A DNA stretch of 64,000 bases from contig NZ_BANU01000013.1 in assembly GCF_000333035.1 (NCBI RefSeq), forward strand, positions 115,099-179,098, written 5' to 3'. The notes under the pieces are model-generated. The model saw only the letters and a list, made by a program, of their open reading frames with translations. It had not been told where the DNA came from and made no database searches. A program made the position numbers and the translations under genes. Of this stretch, positions 1 through 8,146 are shown piece after piece. The stretch's first letter is position 1, and each line of letters starts with the position of its first letter. Source of the DNA: Gordonia sihwensis NBRC 108236. Its GTDB lineage: Bacteria > Actinomycetota > Actinomycetes > Mycobacteriales > Mycobacteriaceae.

Positions 1-634
1 CGAGGTACACGGCCTCGTCGATGTCGTGGGTGACGAAGACGATGGTGGTGTCGAAGTCCTTCCGCACACGCAGCACCAGGTCCTCGAGTTCGATGCGGGT
101 CTGCGCGTCGACGGCGGCGAACGGCTCGTCCATCAGCAGCACATCCGGCTGATACGCGAGACCCCGGGCGATCGCCGCGCGCTGCTGCATGCCGCCCGAC
201 ATCTGCCAGGGGTACAGGTCGTGCTTGCCCGCCAGGCCCACCGCTGTGAGAACCGAATCGATCCGGACCGCGCGCTCGGCCTTGCGGACCGTGCGGCGCA
301 GCGGAAGTTCGATGTTGTCGGCGACGCTCAGCCACGGGAACAGGGAGCGACTGTAGTCCTGGAAGACGACGGCCAGCTTCGCGGGCGGTCCGGTCACCGT
401 GTCACCCTCGAACAGGCAGGCGCCGTCGGTGGGTGCGAGCAGGCCGGCCATGCACCGCAGCAGGGTGGTCTTGCCCGAGCCCGAGGGGCCGACCACGCAG
501 ACGAACTCGCCGCGGCGCACGGTGAAGTCGATTCCGGCCAGGATCTGGACATCGCCGTAGGATTTGCGCAGGTCGCGCAGTTCCATGAGCGTCGTCGGTG
601 CGGTGACATCGGTTTCGGTGGCGTCGACAGACAT
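1..634 (-). CDS. SsuB/TauB/NrtD-type ABC importer ATPase (3' end beyond window)
   Basis: ATP-binding subunit that powers import of a small organic anion of the nitrate/sulfonate/taurine class. About 211 residues are visible; the C-terminus runs off the window. Motifs in order: Walker A GPSGSGKT (about residues 49-56), Q-loop [13 protein letters not shown], signature MSGGMQQR, Walker B VLLMDEP and switch-histidine VTHD. Start ATG at 634 is chosen because an AAAAGG-like ribosome site lies 6 bases upstream; it begins 2 bases after the permease stop, so the genes are one operon. The family does not fix the substrate: sulfonate, taurine, nitrate and pyrimidine-precursor transporters share it. Confidence 0.88.
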   Translation of the reverse strand, partial: MSVDATETDVTAPTTLMELRDLRKSYGDVQILAGIDFTVRRGEFVCVVGPSGSGKTTLLRCMAGLLAPTDGACLFEGDTVTGPPAKLAVVFQDYSRSLFPWLSVADNIELPLRRTVRKAERAVRIDSVLTAVGLAGKHDLYPWQMSGGMQQRAAIARGLAYQPDVLLMDEPFAAVDAQTRIELEDLVLRVRKDFDTTIVFVTHDIDEAVYL

Positions 635-636
635 GA

Positions 637-1419
637 TCATCCTTTTGCGTTCAGGGCCCGCATGCCGTACTGCCAGCGCAGCACGTACTTCTCGATGCGG
701 ACGAAGACGAGATTGGCGAGGTATCCGAGCAGGCCGAGCAGAACGGTGCCCGCCCAGGTCTCCGGGACCGCGAAGGTCTGCTGGGAGTTCAGGAGGTAGA
801 AGCCGATGCCGTTGGTCGACGCCACCATCTCGGAGACGACGATCAGGATGATCGAGATCTGCAGAGTGGTGCGCAGGCCGGCGAAGATGGCGGGGCCGGC
901 ATGCGGGAGCAGAACGTACCGGATGTATTGCGGGAGCGTCAGTCGGTACGACCGCGACATGTCCTTGACGAGCGGGTCGAGGGATCGAACTCCGTCGATG
1001 GTGTTGAGCAGGGTCGGCCAGACCGCACCCACGACGATGATCGAGATGTTCATCGCCGGACCGATGCCGAAGACCAGCAGGCCGATCGGCAGCAGAACGG
1101 GAGGCGGCAGCGAGCGCAGGAACTGGATGATCGGCTCGCACGCGGCACGCAGGACCGGCGACAGCCCGATCAGCAGTCCGAAGACTATCCCCAGTGCGCC
1201 GGCGATGAGGAATCCGATGAGGAACTTCTCCACGCTGGGGACCACGTCGGTCCGCATGCCGTGGACGATCAGGTCGTCCCACATCGTGGTGAGGATGGTC
1301 TTCAGGGAGGGAAAGTACAGCGATTCACTCGTCGCCGAGGCGAACCACCAGGTCAGAACCAATGCGGCGGGCAGCCAGGCGCGAAGGAGGATCGCCCGCC
1401 AGAGACGACCGGTCTTCAT
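637..1419 (-). CDS. ABC importer permease, SsuC/TauC family (downstream copy)
   Basis: Inner-membrane permease of 260 residues with about six hydrophobic segments, of the BPD_transp_1 type. The coupling-helix region around GVRSLDPLVKDMSRSY, ending near LPHAGPAIFAGLR, fits the EAA loop that docks on the ATPase. Start ATG 1419 overlaps the stop of the preceding permease by one base (TGATG), implying translational coupling. Two different permeases in tandem suggest a heterodimeric channel served by the ATPase downstream. The matching substrate-binding protein is broken (see 2282-2548), so present function depends on another binding protein. Confidence 0.85.
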   Translation of the reverse strand: MKTGRLWRAILLRAWLPAALVLTWWFASATSESLYFPSLKTILTTMWDDLIVHGMRTDVVPSVEKFLIGFLIAGALGIVFGLLIGLSPVLRAACEPIIQFLRSLPPPVLLPIGLLVFGIGPAMNISIIVVGAVWPTLLNTIDGVRSLDPLVKDMSRSYRLTLPQYIRYVLLPHAGPAIFAGLRTTLQISIILIVVSEMVASTNGIGFYLLNSQQTFAVPETWAGTVLLGLLGYLANLVFVRIEKYVLRWQYGMRALNAKG

Positions 1420-2285
1420 CACTTCGCCTCCTCTCGGTGACTCGGGTGCCAGAACAGCAGCGGCTTCTCGGCTGCCTTGAACACGGTGTTGACCAGGAGC
1501 CCGAGCAGGCCCGCGGCGAAGATCAGGGCGTACATCTCCTTGATCGCGCCTGCCGACTGAGCGACCACGATGTCCTGGCCCAGACCTGCGGCGCCGCCGA
1601 TCATCTCGGTGACGATGGAGATGATGAGTGCGATGGCGGCCGCGATCCGCAAGCCGGTCATCGCGAACGGCGTCATCGACGGAATGACGATTCGGCTCGT
1701 GGTGAGCCACCAACCGAGGTGGTAGCTGCGCGCCATGTCGAGACTGGTGGCGTTCACCTCACGGACGCCGTAGACCAGCTGGGTCAGCAGCGGCCAGATC
1801 GCGCCGAACACGATCAGGACCATCTTCATTCCCGGCGTCGGGCCCCACAGCAGCAGACCGAGCGGGATCAGGGCCACCGGCGGGATGGGTTTGAGGAACT
1901 CCACGACGAGCCAGGTCGATTCCTCGGCGAATCGCGACAGGCCGAGGAGGATGGACAGCGGCGCGGCGATGACGATGATGACCACGAGACCGAGGATCAC
2001 GATCGACACCGTCGACCAGACGGACGCCCAGAAGGCTCCCGATCCGAGCAGGTCGAGCAAGGCGCCGAGCATCTGGCCTGCGGAGGGCAGTGCGGTGGCC
2101 GGCAGGACGCCGAGTGACCAGAGCACCTGCCACACGGCGAAGACGAGGGCGACGGCGCCGGCACCGTAGAGGAATCGTCCGAGACGGGACTCGGCAGATG
2201 CGTTGATCGTCCGCACCCATCGCCGGATCGGCCGGTGCATGGTCGTGGCCGAGGTGGAGTCGGTCACGGTGACGAGCTGACTCAC
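1419..2285 (-). CDS. ABC importer permease, SsuC/TauC family (upstream copy)
   Basis: Second BPD_transp_1 permease, 288 residues, with a cytoplasmic N-terminal tail of about 35 residues before the first membrane segment. The EAA-like loop is around VREVNATSLDMARSYHLG. Start GTG 2285 is chosen because it overlaps the stop of the substrate-binding-protein remnant by four bases (GTGA), the arrangement seen in intact operons of this family. It clearly belongs with the downstream permease and ATPase. A start further upstream would overlap the remnant deeply and gives non-protein-like sequence. Confidence 0.83.
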   Translation of the reverse strand: MSQLVTVTDSTSATTMHRPIRRWVRTINASAESRLGRFLYGAGAVALVFAVWQVLWSLGVLPATALPSAGQMLGALLDLLGSGAFWASVWSTVSIVILGLVVIIVIAAPLSILLGLSRFAEESTWLVVEFLKPIPPVALIPLGLLLWGPTPGMKMVLIVFGAIWPLLTQLVYGVREVNATSLDMARSYHLGWWLTTSRIVIPSMTPFAMTGLRIAAAIALIISIVTEMIGGAAGLGQDIVVAQSAGAIKEMYALIFAAGLLGLLVNTVFKAAEKPLLFWHPSHREEAK

Positions 2286-2548
2286 GGCCAGATCATCTCC
2301 TTCGTATCGACGGGCTTCGAGGTGAAGCCGAGGTGGTTCATGAGGTCCGCGGTGCCCTGGAGAGCGTCGGCGCTGATCTGGTCCGTGTAGACCGGGAGAC
2401 GCATCTTGGCGAAGACCTGTGGCGGCAGCTTTCCGTACTTCTCCAGCACGGCGCCCACCGCTGCGGGATCCTTCGCTGCGACGAGATCGGCGCGGTTGAC
2501 CGCCCGGACGAACGCTTTCACCAGCTCCGGGTTGGTTTCGGCGAACGG
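2282..2548 (-). pseudogene. C-terminal remnant of the importer's substrate-binding protein
   Basis: About 88 residues resembling the C-terminal lobe of an SsuA/TauA/NMT1-like binding protein (starting FAETNPELVKAF, ending DTKEMIWP) lie directly upstream of, and overlap by four bases, the first permease gene. No signal peptide, N-terminal lobe or start codon with protein-like sequence is present: reading further upstream gives sequence that looks like the antisense of the neighbouring LysR remnant. The family normally has 310-340 residues, so roughly three quarters is missing. See the junction finding. Confidence 0.7.
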
Positions 2549-2554
2549 GCCCGC

Positions 2555-3109
2555 GCTCCGGACGTGTCGGTCGAACTCTCCGATCCCGACCCGGCCGGAG
2601 TCCTCGGCATCGTGGCGGAGGGTCGGGCGGACGTCGGATTCGTCGCCACCGCGGACGTCTCCCGCCTGGCCTCCGCATTCCCCGGACTCCACGTCCGATT
2701 CCTGGTGGATCTGCCCCTGGTCCTGGTGGTCTCAAGCGGTCGGCATGTCGCCGGCCTGCGTGATCTGGAGTCGGAGACGTGGATCGTGCCCGCGGCGATT
2801 CAGGGATTCCCCGGGCTCGACGAGCTGACCGATCAGTTCTGGCGACGGAACGACGTGACCCCCGCCCGTATCCAGCAGGTGTCGACTCTCCAGACGGCGC
2901 TGCCGCTCATCGCCGCGGACATGGCCGTGGGGCTGCTGCCGCGTGACGGATTCGAGGTGGTCGGCGGGCAGGTCGCGGCGATCGATCTGGCCCTCGACAT
3001 CCCGCCGTTGCGCGCCGCGATGGTCTGGTCCGCCGAGATGCAGCCCGCACCCAGTCTCGATCTGTTGTTCCAGGTGATCGATCAGGCGGTCGCCGACGCC
3101 GCCATCTGA
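2555..3109 (+). pseudogene. C-terminal remnant of a LysR-type regulator
   Basis: About 184 residues matching the co-inducer (substrate) domain of LysR regulators: PDVSVELSDPDPAGVLGIV, then GRADVGF, a central strand LVLVVSSGRHVA and a second half with ALPLIAADMAVGLLP. The DNA-binding helix-turn-helix and linker (about the first 100 residues) are absent; upstream in-frame codons read as antisense of the binding-protein remnant. The gene points away from the transporter, as LysR regulators of sulfonate/nitrate operons usually do, so it was probably the operon's own divergent regulator. It cannot bind DNA in this form. Confidence 0.68.
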
Positions 3110-3129
3110 CCGCGGCGGCGCCGTGACCG

Positions 3130-3819
3130 CTAGCAGGCCTGGTTGTGCACCGCTTCGATGAGTGATCGATCGATCGCCGTCTTCGGGTTCTTCGGGTCCA
3201 CCGACCGCAGGGCCTCGAGTGCGGCCTGCGAATCCTGAGTCGGACGTCCCTGCGTGTAGTACTCGCCCAGTGCGAGGTCGACGTCGGTACCGGTGCGGCC
3301 GTCGTCGACCAACTGAGCGCACGGCGCGGCGAGCCACACCGCCGCCGCGCCCGCCTGACCGGCCTGACCGAATCGGATCTGAGCGACGCAATGCAGATTC
3401 TGGTCGGGGTAGACGGTGTCGTCGGCGTACGCGGGATCGCCGGGGGTGAACCCCTCGGCCACGAGATCGTCGCTCACCGAACGCGCCGAACCACGGGGCG
3501 CGGCGGAGTTGAAGACGCGCACCTTGAACGTCGACAGACCCGCCGGCGCGACGCTGAGCATCTCGGTGGAGCTGACCGGCTTCAGATTCGGCGGGGGCGT
3601 CGCCGGTGCCCCGGAGCGGTCCGACGGCGACGCGGCCTCGGGCATGTTGCAGTCCGTGGGGCGCGCCTCGTCACCGCCGCCGGTCAGCGCGACCGACCAG
3701 GCGGTGATGGCCGCCACGGCGAGGACCGCGACGACGATGAGGGCGGGCATCAGGTGGCGGCGCCGGAACGGACGGCCCTTCACATCGGTGGTGTAGCCGG
3801 TGGCGATCTTCGAGACCAA
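3130..3819 (-). CDS. cei: Cell envelope integrity protein Cei (LytR C-terminal domain)
   Basis: Membrane-anchored envelope protein of 229 residues: a short basic cytoplasmic head with GRPFRRRH, one transmembrane helix at about residues 24-45, then an extracytoplasmic LytR_C-type domain. This matches mycobacterial Cei (Rv2700), linked there to envelope integrity. The start appears to be TTG at 3819 because the conserved head motif precedes the first internal ATG (residue 24), which would fall inside the helix. It is divergent from the DUF4193 gene, as in M. tuberculosis. Paired cysteines (near residues 57, 143, 166 and the last residue) could form disulfides outside the cell. Confidence 0.82.
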   Translation of the reverse strand: MVSKIATGYTTDVKGRPFRRRHLMPALIVVAVLAVAAITAWSVALTGGGDEARPTDCNMPEAASPSDRSGAPATPPPNLKPVSSTEMLSVAPAGLSTFKVRVFNSAAPRGSARSVSDDLVAEGFTPGDPAYADDTVYPDQNLHCVAQIRFGQAGQAGAAAVWLAAPCAQLVDDGRTGTDVDLALGEYYTQGRPTQDSQAALEALRSVDPKNPKTAIDRSLIEAVHNQAC

Positions 3820-3955
3820 GACGCTCTAGCACCTTCTTCCGGAATCAGGGGTCGCCGACCACTGTAGAGGGCTCCGCGACGACGGTGCGGGAAGGTGTCC
3901 GGCGCGCCCTCATAAGTCGAGTTCGGTGCCTCTGACCGGCGCATTCGACGAGTGG

Positions 3956-3984
3956 TTGACTTCCGGGGTGGGTGCACCTAGAAT
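3956..3984 (+). promoter_or_regulatory. SigA-type promoter for the DUF4193 gene
   Basis: TTGACT (3956-3961) and TAGAAT (3979-3984) are separated by exactly 17 bases. This predicts a transcript starting near 3991 with about a 105-base leader before the DUF4193 start codon. Confidence 0.7.
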
Positions 3985-4097
3985 TCGGGCGCCCAACATC
4001 ATCGCGCGACGATGTGGGGGCCGGGGGAACGAGGCCACAAGTGTGTTCTCCCACAGCAATCCGCATCCACACCTACAGAACCCAGGTTAGGCACACT

Positions 4098-4397
4098 ATG
4101 GCAACCGATTACGACGCTCCGCGCCGCAGCAACGACGACGACATCGCGGAGGACTCGCTGGAGGAGCTGAAGGCTCGCCGCAATGAAGCGAAGTCCGCCG
4201 ACGTCGATGTCGACGAGGGCGACACCGCCGAATCGTTCGAACTGCCGGGCGCGGACCTGTCGGGCGAGGAGTTGTCGGTGCGCGTGGTCCCGAAGCAGGA
4301 CGACGAGTTCACATGCTCGAGCTGCTTCCTCGTGTACCACCGCAACCGTCTCGCCGAACAGCACGGCAACGAGATGATCTGCGTCGACTGCGCCTGA
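4098..4397 (+). CDS. DUF4193 zinc-ribbon protein (Rv2699c family)
   Basis: Small soluble protein of 99 residues: an acidic, probably disordered N-terminal half (many D/E), then a C-terminal zinc ribbon with two CxxC pairs (CSSC and CVDC) that should bind one zinc ion. This is the highly conserved actinobacterial DUF4193 family; its role is unknown, although related small zinc-ribbon proteins associate with RNA polymerase. Start ATG 4098 gives the conserved MATDYDAP beginning. It is transcribed from the promoter at 3956-3984 and sits between cei and the DUF3093 gene, the order seen in mycobacteria. Confidence 0.85.
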   Translation: MATDYDAPRRSNDDDIAEDSLEELKARRNEAKSADVDVDEGDTAESFELPGADLSGEELSVRVVPKQDDEFTCSSCFLVYHRNRLAEQHGNEMICVDCA

Positions 4398-4415
4398 TGC
4401 ACCCCTGTGCCGCGA

Positions 4416-4453
4416 ACCGACCGCGGCTCCGGTGATCCCGGACCGCGGTCGGT
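4416..4453. terminator. Strong hairpin between convergent DUF4193 and DUF3093 genes
   Basis: An 11-bp perfect stem (4416-4426 with 4443-4453, ACCGACCGCGG) with an inner TCCGG/CCGGA stem. It lies 19 bases after the DUF4193 stop and is probably a bidirectional terminator without a U-tract. Confidence 0.6.
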
Positions 4454-4470
4454 GAATCGCGACCCCCGTG

Positions 4471-4499
4471 CGCCGCGTAGGGCTCAGCCCTGCGCGGCG
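4471..4499 (-). terminator. Hairpin overlapping the DUF3093 stop codon
   Basis: CGCCGCGTAGGGCT pairs with AGCCCTGCGCGGCG (one G-T wobble), a 14-bp stem with almost no loop spanning the end of the minus-strand DUF3093 gene. Confidence 0.45.
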
Positions 4500-5062
4500 T
4501 CGTCCTTTCCGTGACCCTCATCTCCGGACTCCTCATCTCCGGACTCCCGGTCTGCGGGTTCCTGACCGGGGACGCGGCCCGCGTCACCCATGCCCAGGGC
4601 GGCCAGCACCCGATCGGGATGGCGGGTCGAGATGAGCCAGTAGGGCGTCGGGTCGTCGGGGTCGTCCAACACCACGAGCACCATCGTCTTGACCCAGGTG
4701 CGATGGAGTACGAACGCTGCCGGATCGAGCTGCCTGCCCATGGCCGCGCTGCGCTGTGCCGCCGAGACCGTGGCGCCGCGGGCGATCACCTCGCTGGGCA
4801 GCATGGCCTTCCCCGCGTGCAGCGAGCCGTTCGCGTCCACGCGAACGGGCGTCCGCCCCATCGAATACAGTCCCCAGCCGATGAGGGCCGCGATGACGGG
4901 ATAGGCGACGACGCTCCACGGCTCCCGGTAGGCGGCGAGTTGGACCTCGTAGCCGAAGATCGCGGTGATGGCGAGGCCGGCGAGCCACCACCACCACGGG
5001 ACGATGAGGCGCTCGCTGTAGCGGTCCTGCTGCGGGGCGGGTGTCGAGGCTGCTTGCGTCAC
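4484..5062 (-). CDS. DUF3093 membrane protein (Rv2698 family)
   Basis: 192-residue protein with two transmembrane segments near residues 20-65 (VPWWWWLAGLAITAIFG, then VAYPVIAALIGWGLY), followed by a PH-like cytoplasmic domain and an acidic, repetitive tail (GDEESGDEGHG). Function unknown; it is a conserved partner of dut in Mycobacteriales. Start GTG 5062 is chosen because a TAGGCT -10 element (5070-5075, minus strand) lies seven bases upstream, giving a leaderless transcript back-to-back with the dut promoter; the 42-base gap to dut leaves no room for longer leaders. Confidence 0.8.
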   Translation of the reverse strand: MTQAASTPAPQQDRYSERLIVPWWWWLAGLAITAIFGYEVQLAAYREPWSVVAYPVIAALIGWGLYSMGRTPVRVDANGSLHAGKAMLPSEVIARGATVSAAQRSAAMGRQLDPAAFVLHRTWVKTMVLVVLDDPDDPTPYWLISTRHPDRVLAALGMGDAGRVPGQEPADRESGDEESGDEGHGKDDAAQG

Positions 5063-5104
5063 GCGGACAAGCCTAATGCGGTAGCGCCCTAGTAGTCTGC
5101 GGGG

Positions 5105-5587
5105 GTGACCACGCCAGTGACGCCCGATACGTATCCGCCGTTGCGAATCCGCCGACTCGATCCCGACCTCCCGCTTCCCGTGCGCGCCCATCCGGGCGAT
5201 GCGGGCATCGATCTGTACGCCGCCACCGACCTCGTGCTGGCGCCGGGACGTCGTCAGCTCGTCGGGACCGGTATCGCGATCGGGCTGCCGTACGGCACCG
5301 TCGGACTGATCCATCCGCGCTCCGGTCTGGCGGCGCGCGCGGGACTGTCGATCGTCAACGCGCCGGGAACGATCGACGCGGGCTACCGCGGCGAGATCAA
5401 GGTGTGCCTGATCAACCTGGATCCGGAGGCTCCGATCACCATCACGCGCGGCGACCGGATCGCCCAGCTGATCGTGCAGCGTGTCGAGTTGCCAGACGTG
5501 GTCGAAGTCGATGAACTCGACGACACCGAGCGCGGCGCCGGAGGCTACGGCTCCAGTGGCGGCCACGCGATTCTGACGGAGGGATGA
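5105..5587 (+). CDS. dut: dUTP diphosphatase
   Basis: Hydrolyses dUTP to dUMP and pyrophosphate, keeping uracil out of DNA and feeding thymidylate synthesis; homotrimeric cytosolic enzyme. All five dUTPase motifs are present in 160 residues: [25 protein letters not shown] (catalytic Asp), GDRIAQLI and a C-terminal [10 protein letters not shown]. Motif 5 normally reads GGFGSTG; here Phe is Tyr and Thr is Ser, both conservative. Start GTG 5105 follows a TAGTCT -10 element (5093-5098) by exactly six bases, so the mRNA is probably leaderless. Its stop overlaps the next start (ATGA). Confidence 0.96.
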   Translation: MTTPVTPDTYPPLRIRRLDPDLPLPVRAHPGDAGIDLYAATDLVLAPGRRQLVGTGIAIGLPYGTVGLIHPRSGLAARAGLSIVNAPGTIDAGYRGEIKVCLINLDPEAPITITRGDRIAQLIVQRVELPDVVEVDELDDTERGAGGYGSSGGHAILTEG

Positions 5588-6480
5588 CGATGGCACAGCG
5601 TGCGACCGGCGCCGCGGGCGACAAGTACTCGATCGGCGACACCGCGGGACCCTACGACATCGCGGATCTGGCGACGCCCCTCGCCGAACTCGCGAACTCC
5701 CATCTGGATCTGGGCTCCCTGCTGATGCCGGTGGTGGAGGGCGGGCAGGTGACCGTCGAGATGTCCGCGACGCATGAGCCCGAGGCCGTCTACCTCGTGA
5801 CGCCGGTCGGCCGCATCGGACTGCACGCCTTCGCCGCCCCGCGCAGCGGGGGACTGTGGCGCGAAGTGGTGCGCGAACTGGCCGAGTCGCTCCGCAGCGA
5901 CGGAGCGCAGACCTCGATCGAGGACGGTCACTGGGGCCGCGAAGTGGTGGCCCGGGTGCCCGGCGGCAGTCACCGGTTCATCGGTGTCGACGGTCCTCGC
6001 TGGATGGTGCGCTGCGTCGCGAGCGGCCCCGAGGAGTCCGAGGTGCAGCTGGCCCAGCTCGCCCGCGCCGTCCTCGCCGAGACGGTGGTGCGTCGAGGCA
6101 GTGAACCGTGCCCGCCGCGGGAGTTGCTGCCGATCGTGTTGCCGCCGGTCCTCGCCGAACAGGTCGCGGCCGCCCAGCAGCAACTGGCCGAGCAGGCGGC
6201 CGAGCAGGCCGGGGTGGACGCCGAGACCGGAGCCTTCCCCTCGCAGCCGCTGCCCGCACAGCCGTCCGGTGACGACTCCGGAGTGCCGGAGGTGATTCCC
6301 GGCGGCGCCGTGGAGCAGAGCGCCTCGGCCACCGTCTACTCCGATCAACCGGACGCGGATGCGCCGTCGGCGACAGCGGAGGAGACGTCGGCTCCGCCCG
6401 CAGTGGAGCCGGAGGAGGCACCCACCGCGCCGCCGTCGCGCGGTTCGGCGATGTCACGCTTCCGCCGGCGCCGCCGCTGA
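5584..6480 (+). CDS. DUF3710 protein (Rv2696c family)
   Basis: Soluble protein of 298 residues, function unknown, conserved next to dut across Mycobacteriales. The first 190 residues are a compact alpha/beta DUF3710 domain ([19 protein letters not shown] near the start; [14 protein letters not shown] in the middle); the remainder is a low-complexity tail rich in Ala, Glu, Pro and Ser ending in an Arg cluster. Start ATG 5584 overlaps the dut stop by four bases, so it is translationally coupled to dut. Its last 27 bases overlap the end of the convergent hydrolase gene. Confidence 0.85.
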   Translation: MTMAQRATGAAGDKYSIGDTAGPYDIADLATPLAELANSHLDLGSLLMPVVEGGQVTVEMSATHEPEAVYLVTPVGRIGLHAFAAPRSGGLWREVVRELAESLRSDGAQTSIEDGHWGREVVARVPGGSHRFIGVDGPRWMVRCVASGPEESEVQLAQLARAVLAETVVRRGSEPCPPRELLPIVLPPVLAEQVAAAQQQLAEQAAEQAGVDAETGAFPSQPLPAQPSGDDSGVPEVIPGGAVEQSASATVYSDQPDADAPSATAEETSAPPAVEPEEAPTAPPSRGSAMSRFRRRRR

Positions 6481-7167
6481 CGCGTCCCTCCAGGCGGCGG
6501 CACAGGCGTCGCCGAGCCGATGCGGTGCCGGCCCGAACTCGGTGAGCGGCACGGCGCGCACCGCCGCCCGCGGTGCATACGCGGCCCAGGCCCGTCCCAC
6601 CTCGACGGGATGCAGCGGGTCGTCGGGGGCGGCGGCGACGCCCAGCGGCACCGTCAGTGCGGACAGTTCGCTCTCGGCGGGCGCGGCGTGCGCGGCCGCG
6701 GCACGCAACTGCTCGACCAGTCCGCGGTCGGCGAGCGAGCGCCACGACCGTGACAGCTCCGCCCCGAGCCATGCGGGGCTGGTCCGGACCATCTGCGCCA
6801 CCGCGGCCGCCAGACCGTCGCGTTCGATCGCGTCGGCGGTCAGCCGCGCCGACAGCGCGGCGAGTGAGTCCGCGGCCGGGCCCGACCACGGCGGCAGGGC
6901 GGCAAGCACTCCGCGGCAGTGCTGCGCGAGCGGTGATCGCAGTGCCCATTCGACGGCGATCGCCGCACCTATCGAGATGCCGCCGACGAGTAGGTCATCG
7001 CCTTCGGCGGCGACCTGGTCCAGGCGCGTAGAATAGCTGTTGACCAGGTCAGATTCTGGTTCGAGTGACACCAGTCGAGCGCCGATCGAGGCGGCGGCGG
7101 GGCCGAAGACCCGTGCGGCGTAATCGGCGTCCGACCCGGTGCCCGGCATCACGATCAGCGTGGTCAT
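6454..7167 (-). CDS. Alpha/beta-hydrolase-fold protein (Rv2695 family)
   Basis: 237-residue protein with an alpha/beta-hydrolase layout: an N-terminal strand MTTLIVMPGTGSDADY carrying a possible oxyanion loop, and a nucleophile elbow GGISIGAA at about residues 68-75. Acid and histidine candidates are in AAPDDPLHPVEVG and the C-terminal GPAPHRLGDACAA. Substrate unknown. Start ATG 7167 is preferred over 7182 because a CATGAT -10 element (7174-7179) lies exactly six bases upstream, predicting a leaderless mRNA. Its 3' end overlaps the DUF3710 gene tail to tail. Confidence 0.8.
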   Translation of the reverse strand: MTTLIVMPGTGSDADYAARVFGPAAASIGARLVSLEPESDLVNSYSTRLDQVAAEGDDLLVGGISIGAAIAVEWALRSPLAQHCRGVLAALPPWSGPAADSLAALSARLTADAIERDGLAAAVAQMVRTSPAWLGAELSRSWRSLADRGLVEQLRAAAAHAAPAESELSALTVPLGVAAAPDDPLHPVEVGRAWAAYAPRAAVRAVPLTEFGPAPHRLGDACAAAWRDASAAAPAEA

Positions 7168-7238
7168 ACTTCGATCATGCACGGGTAGTATGGTGAGTTT
7201 GCAAGTGAGTTCGATTGCGACACCCCGCGGAGGATGGG

Positions 7239-7613
7239 ATGGCTAATTCGGGTCTGCTCAAGCGGCTCGGACGGATGCTGACCGAAGATCTCGACGAGAT
7301 CGAAGAGGGTCGCATCCAGCGCGAGTGCCAGGCACATGGTGCGCAGCGCGCGGTCGACTGCGCCCGCGGCGACGAGGCGACGATGGTCGGCGAGCTCCGC
7401 GCGGTCGAGACGTGTTCGCGCAACACCAAGACCGGTGTGGTCGCGGAGTTCTTCGACGGCACCGACACGGTGATCCTCAAGTGGATGGGCCGGAACCGGA
7501 TCCCGGGCATCGAACCCGGTCGACGGGTGACGATCCGCGGCCGGGTGGCGAACTCGGACGGCATGAAGGTGATCTACAACCCCTATTACGAACTGCACGC
7601 CACCGACGAGTGA
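7239..7613 (+). CDS. OB-fold nucleic-acid-binding-type protein (Rv2694c family)
   Basis: 124-residue protein: an N-terminal helical part (LLKRLGRMLTEDLDEIEEGR) then an OB-fold-like beta barrel (ATMVGELRAVETC through RGRVANSDGMKVIYNPYYEL). In Mycobacteriales this gene lies in the dut-trkA neighbourhood; its role is unknown, but the fold suggests nucleic-acid binding. Start ATG 7239 has a good GGAGGA ribosome site at 7229-7234. It is divergent from the hydrolase; a TAGTAT at 7186-7191 may be its -10. Confidence 0.8.
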   Translation: MANSGLLKRLGRMLTEDLDEIEEGRIQRECQAHGAQRAVDCARGDEATMVGELRAVETCSRNTKTGVVAEFFDGTDTVILKWMGRNRIPGIEPGRRVTIRGRVANSDGMKVIYNPYYELHATDE

Positions 7614-7652
7614 GCGCCTGACCGAGTGAGCGCATGACCGAGTGAGCATGAC
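7608..7652 (+). repeat. Short 16-bp tandem repeat at the OB-fold gene stop
   Basis: The unit GAGTGAGCGCNTGACC occurs twice and a shortened third copy follows. The first copy contains the stop codon of the OB-fold gene. Probably slippage-derived; no function evident. Confidence 0.55.
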
Positions 7653-7680
7653 GACGCCGGCCTCCGTGGAGACCGGCGTC
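7653..7680. terminator. Terminator hairpin between convergent genes
   Basis: GACGCCGG (7653-7660) pairs with CCGGCGTC (7673-7680); inner CTCC/GGAG extends the stem with one mismatch. It separates the plus-strand OB-fold gene from the minus-strand NO-detoxification operon. Confidence 0.65.
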
Positions 7681-7695
7681 GCGTCGTGCAGTACT

Positions 7696-8136
7696 TCAGA
7701 TGCTCAGCAGCAGCGAGGTCCCGAGCGTGATCAGCGCCGCGACCTTGATCAGATCGAATCCGACATACCAGTAGTGCGCCGTGCTGCGGTGTTCGGGAAC
7801 CGACTCCGGGTGGGCCAGGACCAGATCGGTGCGCTTGGAGAGCACCGGCCTGATCGCCGCCACCTGAACGATCAGCGCCGCGGCCGCCACACCGAGTCCG
7901 ATCAACGTACCCGTCGACCAGTCGTCGCCGACGGCGACCGCGACGATCAGTGCGATCGCCCAGAGCGCCTCGACCGCGTTCAGCGCGCGGAACACGAGGC
8001 GGCCGATACCCAGGCCGAGCGGGATGGTGATCCCGGGGGCCTGGAACTTGAGCGGCGCCTCGATGAACGAGATGCCGAACACCATGCCGAGCCAGATGAA
8101 GGAGCCGGCTGTCGCCAGGGCCTGGGTCACGGTCAT
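7696..8136 (-). CDS. Small four-helix membrane protein, last gene of the nsrR-hmp operon
   Basis: 146-residue integral membrane protein with four hydrophobic helices, a conserved-looking N-terminal GSFIWLGMVFGISFIEAPLKFQAPG, and a cytoplasmic segment around HPESVPEHRSTAHYW before the last helix. I do not recognise a characterised family; it resembles small DUF4149-like proteins in layout only. It starts 10 bases after the flavohaemoprotein stop on the same strand, so it is very probably co-transcribed and NO-responsive. The histidines and Glu in the first helix could bind haem or metal, but that is a guess. Confidence 0.7.
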   Translation of the reverse strand: MTVTQALATAGSFIWLGMVFGISFIEAPLKFQAPGITIPLGLGIGRLVFRALNAVEALWAIALIVAVAVGDDWSTGTLIGLGVAAAALIVQVAAIRPVLSKRTDLVLAHPESVPEHRSTAHYWYVGFDLIKVAALITLGTSLLLSI

Positions 8137-8146
8137 CGGATCACGC

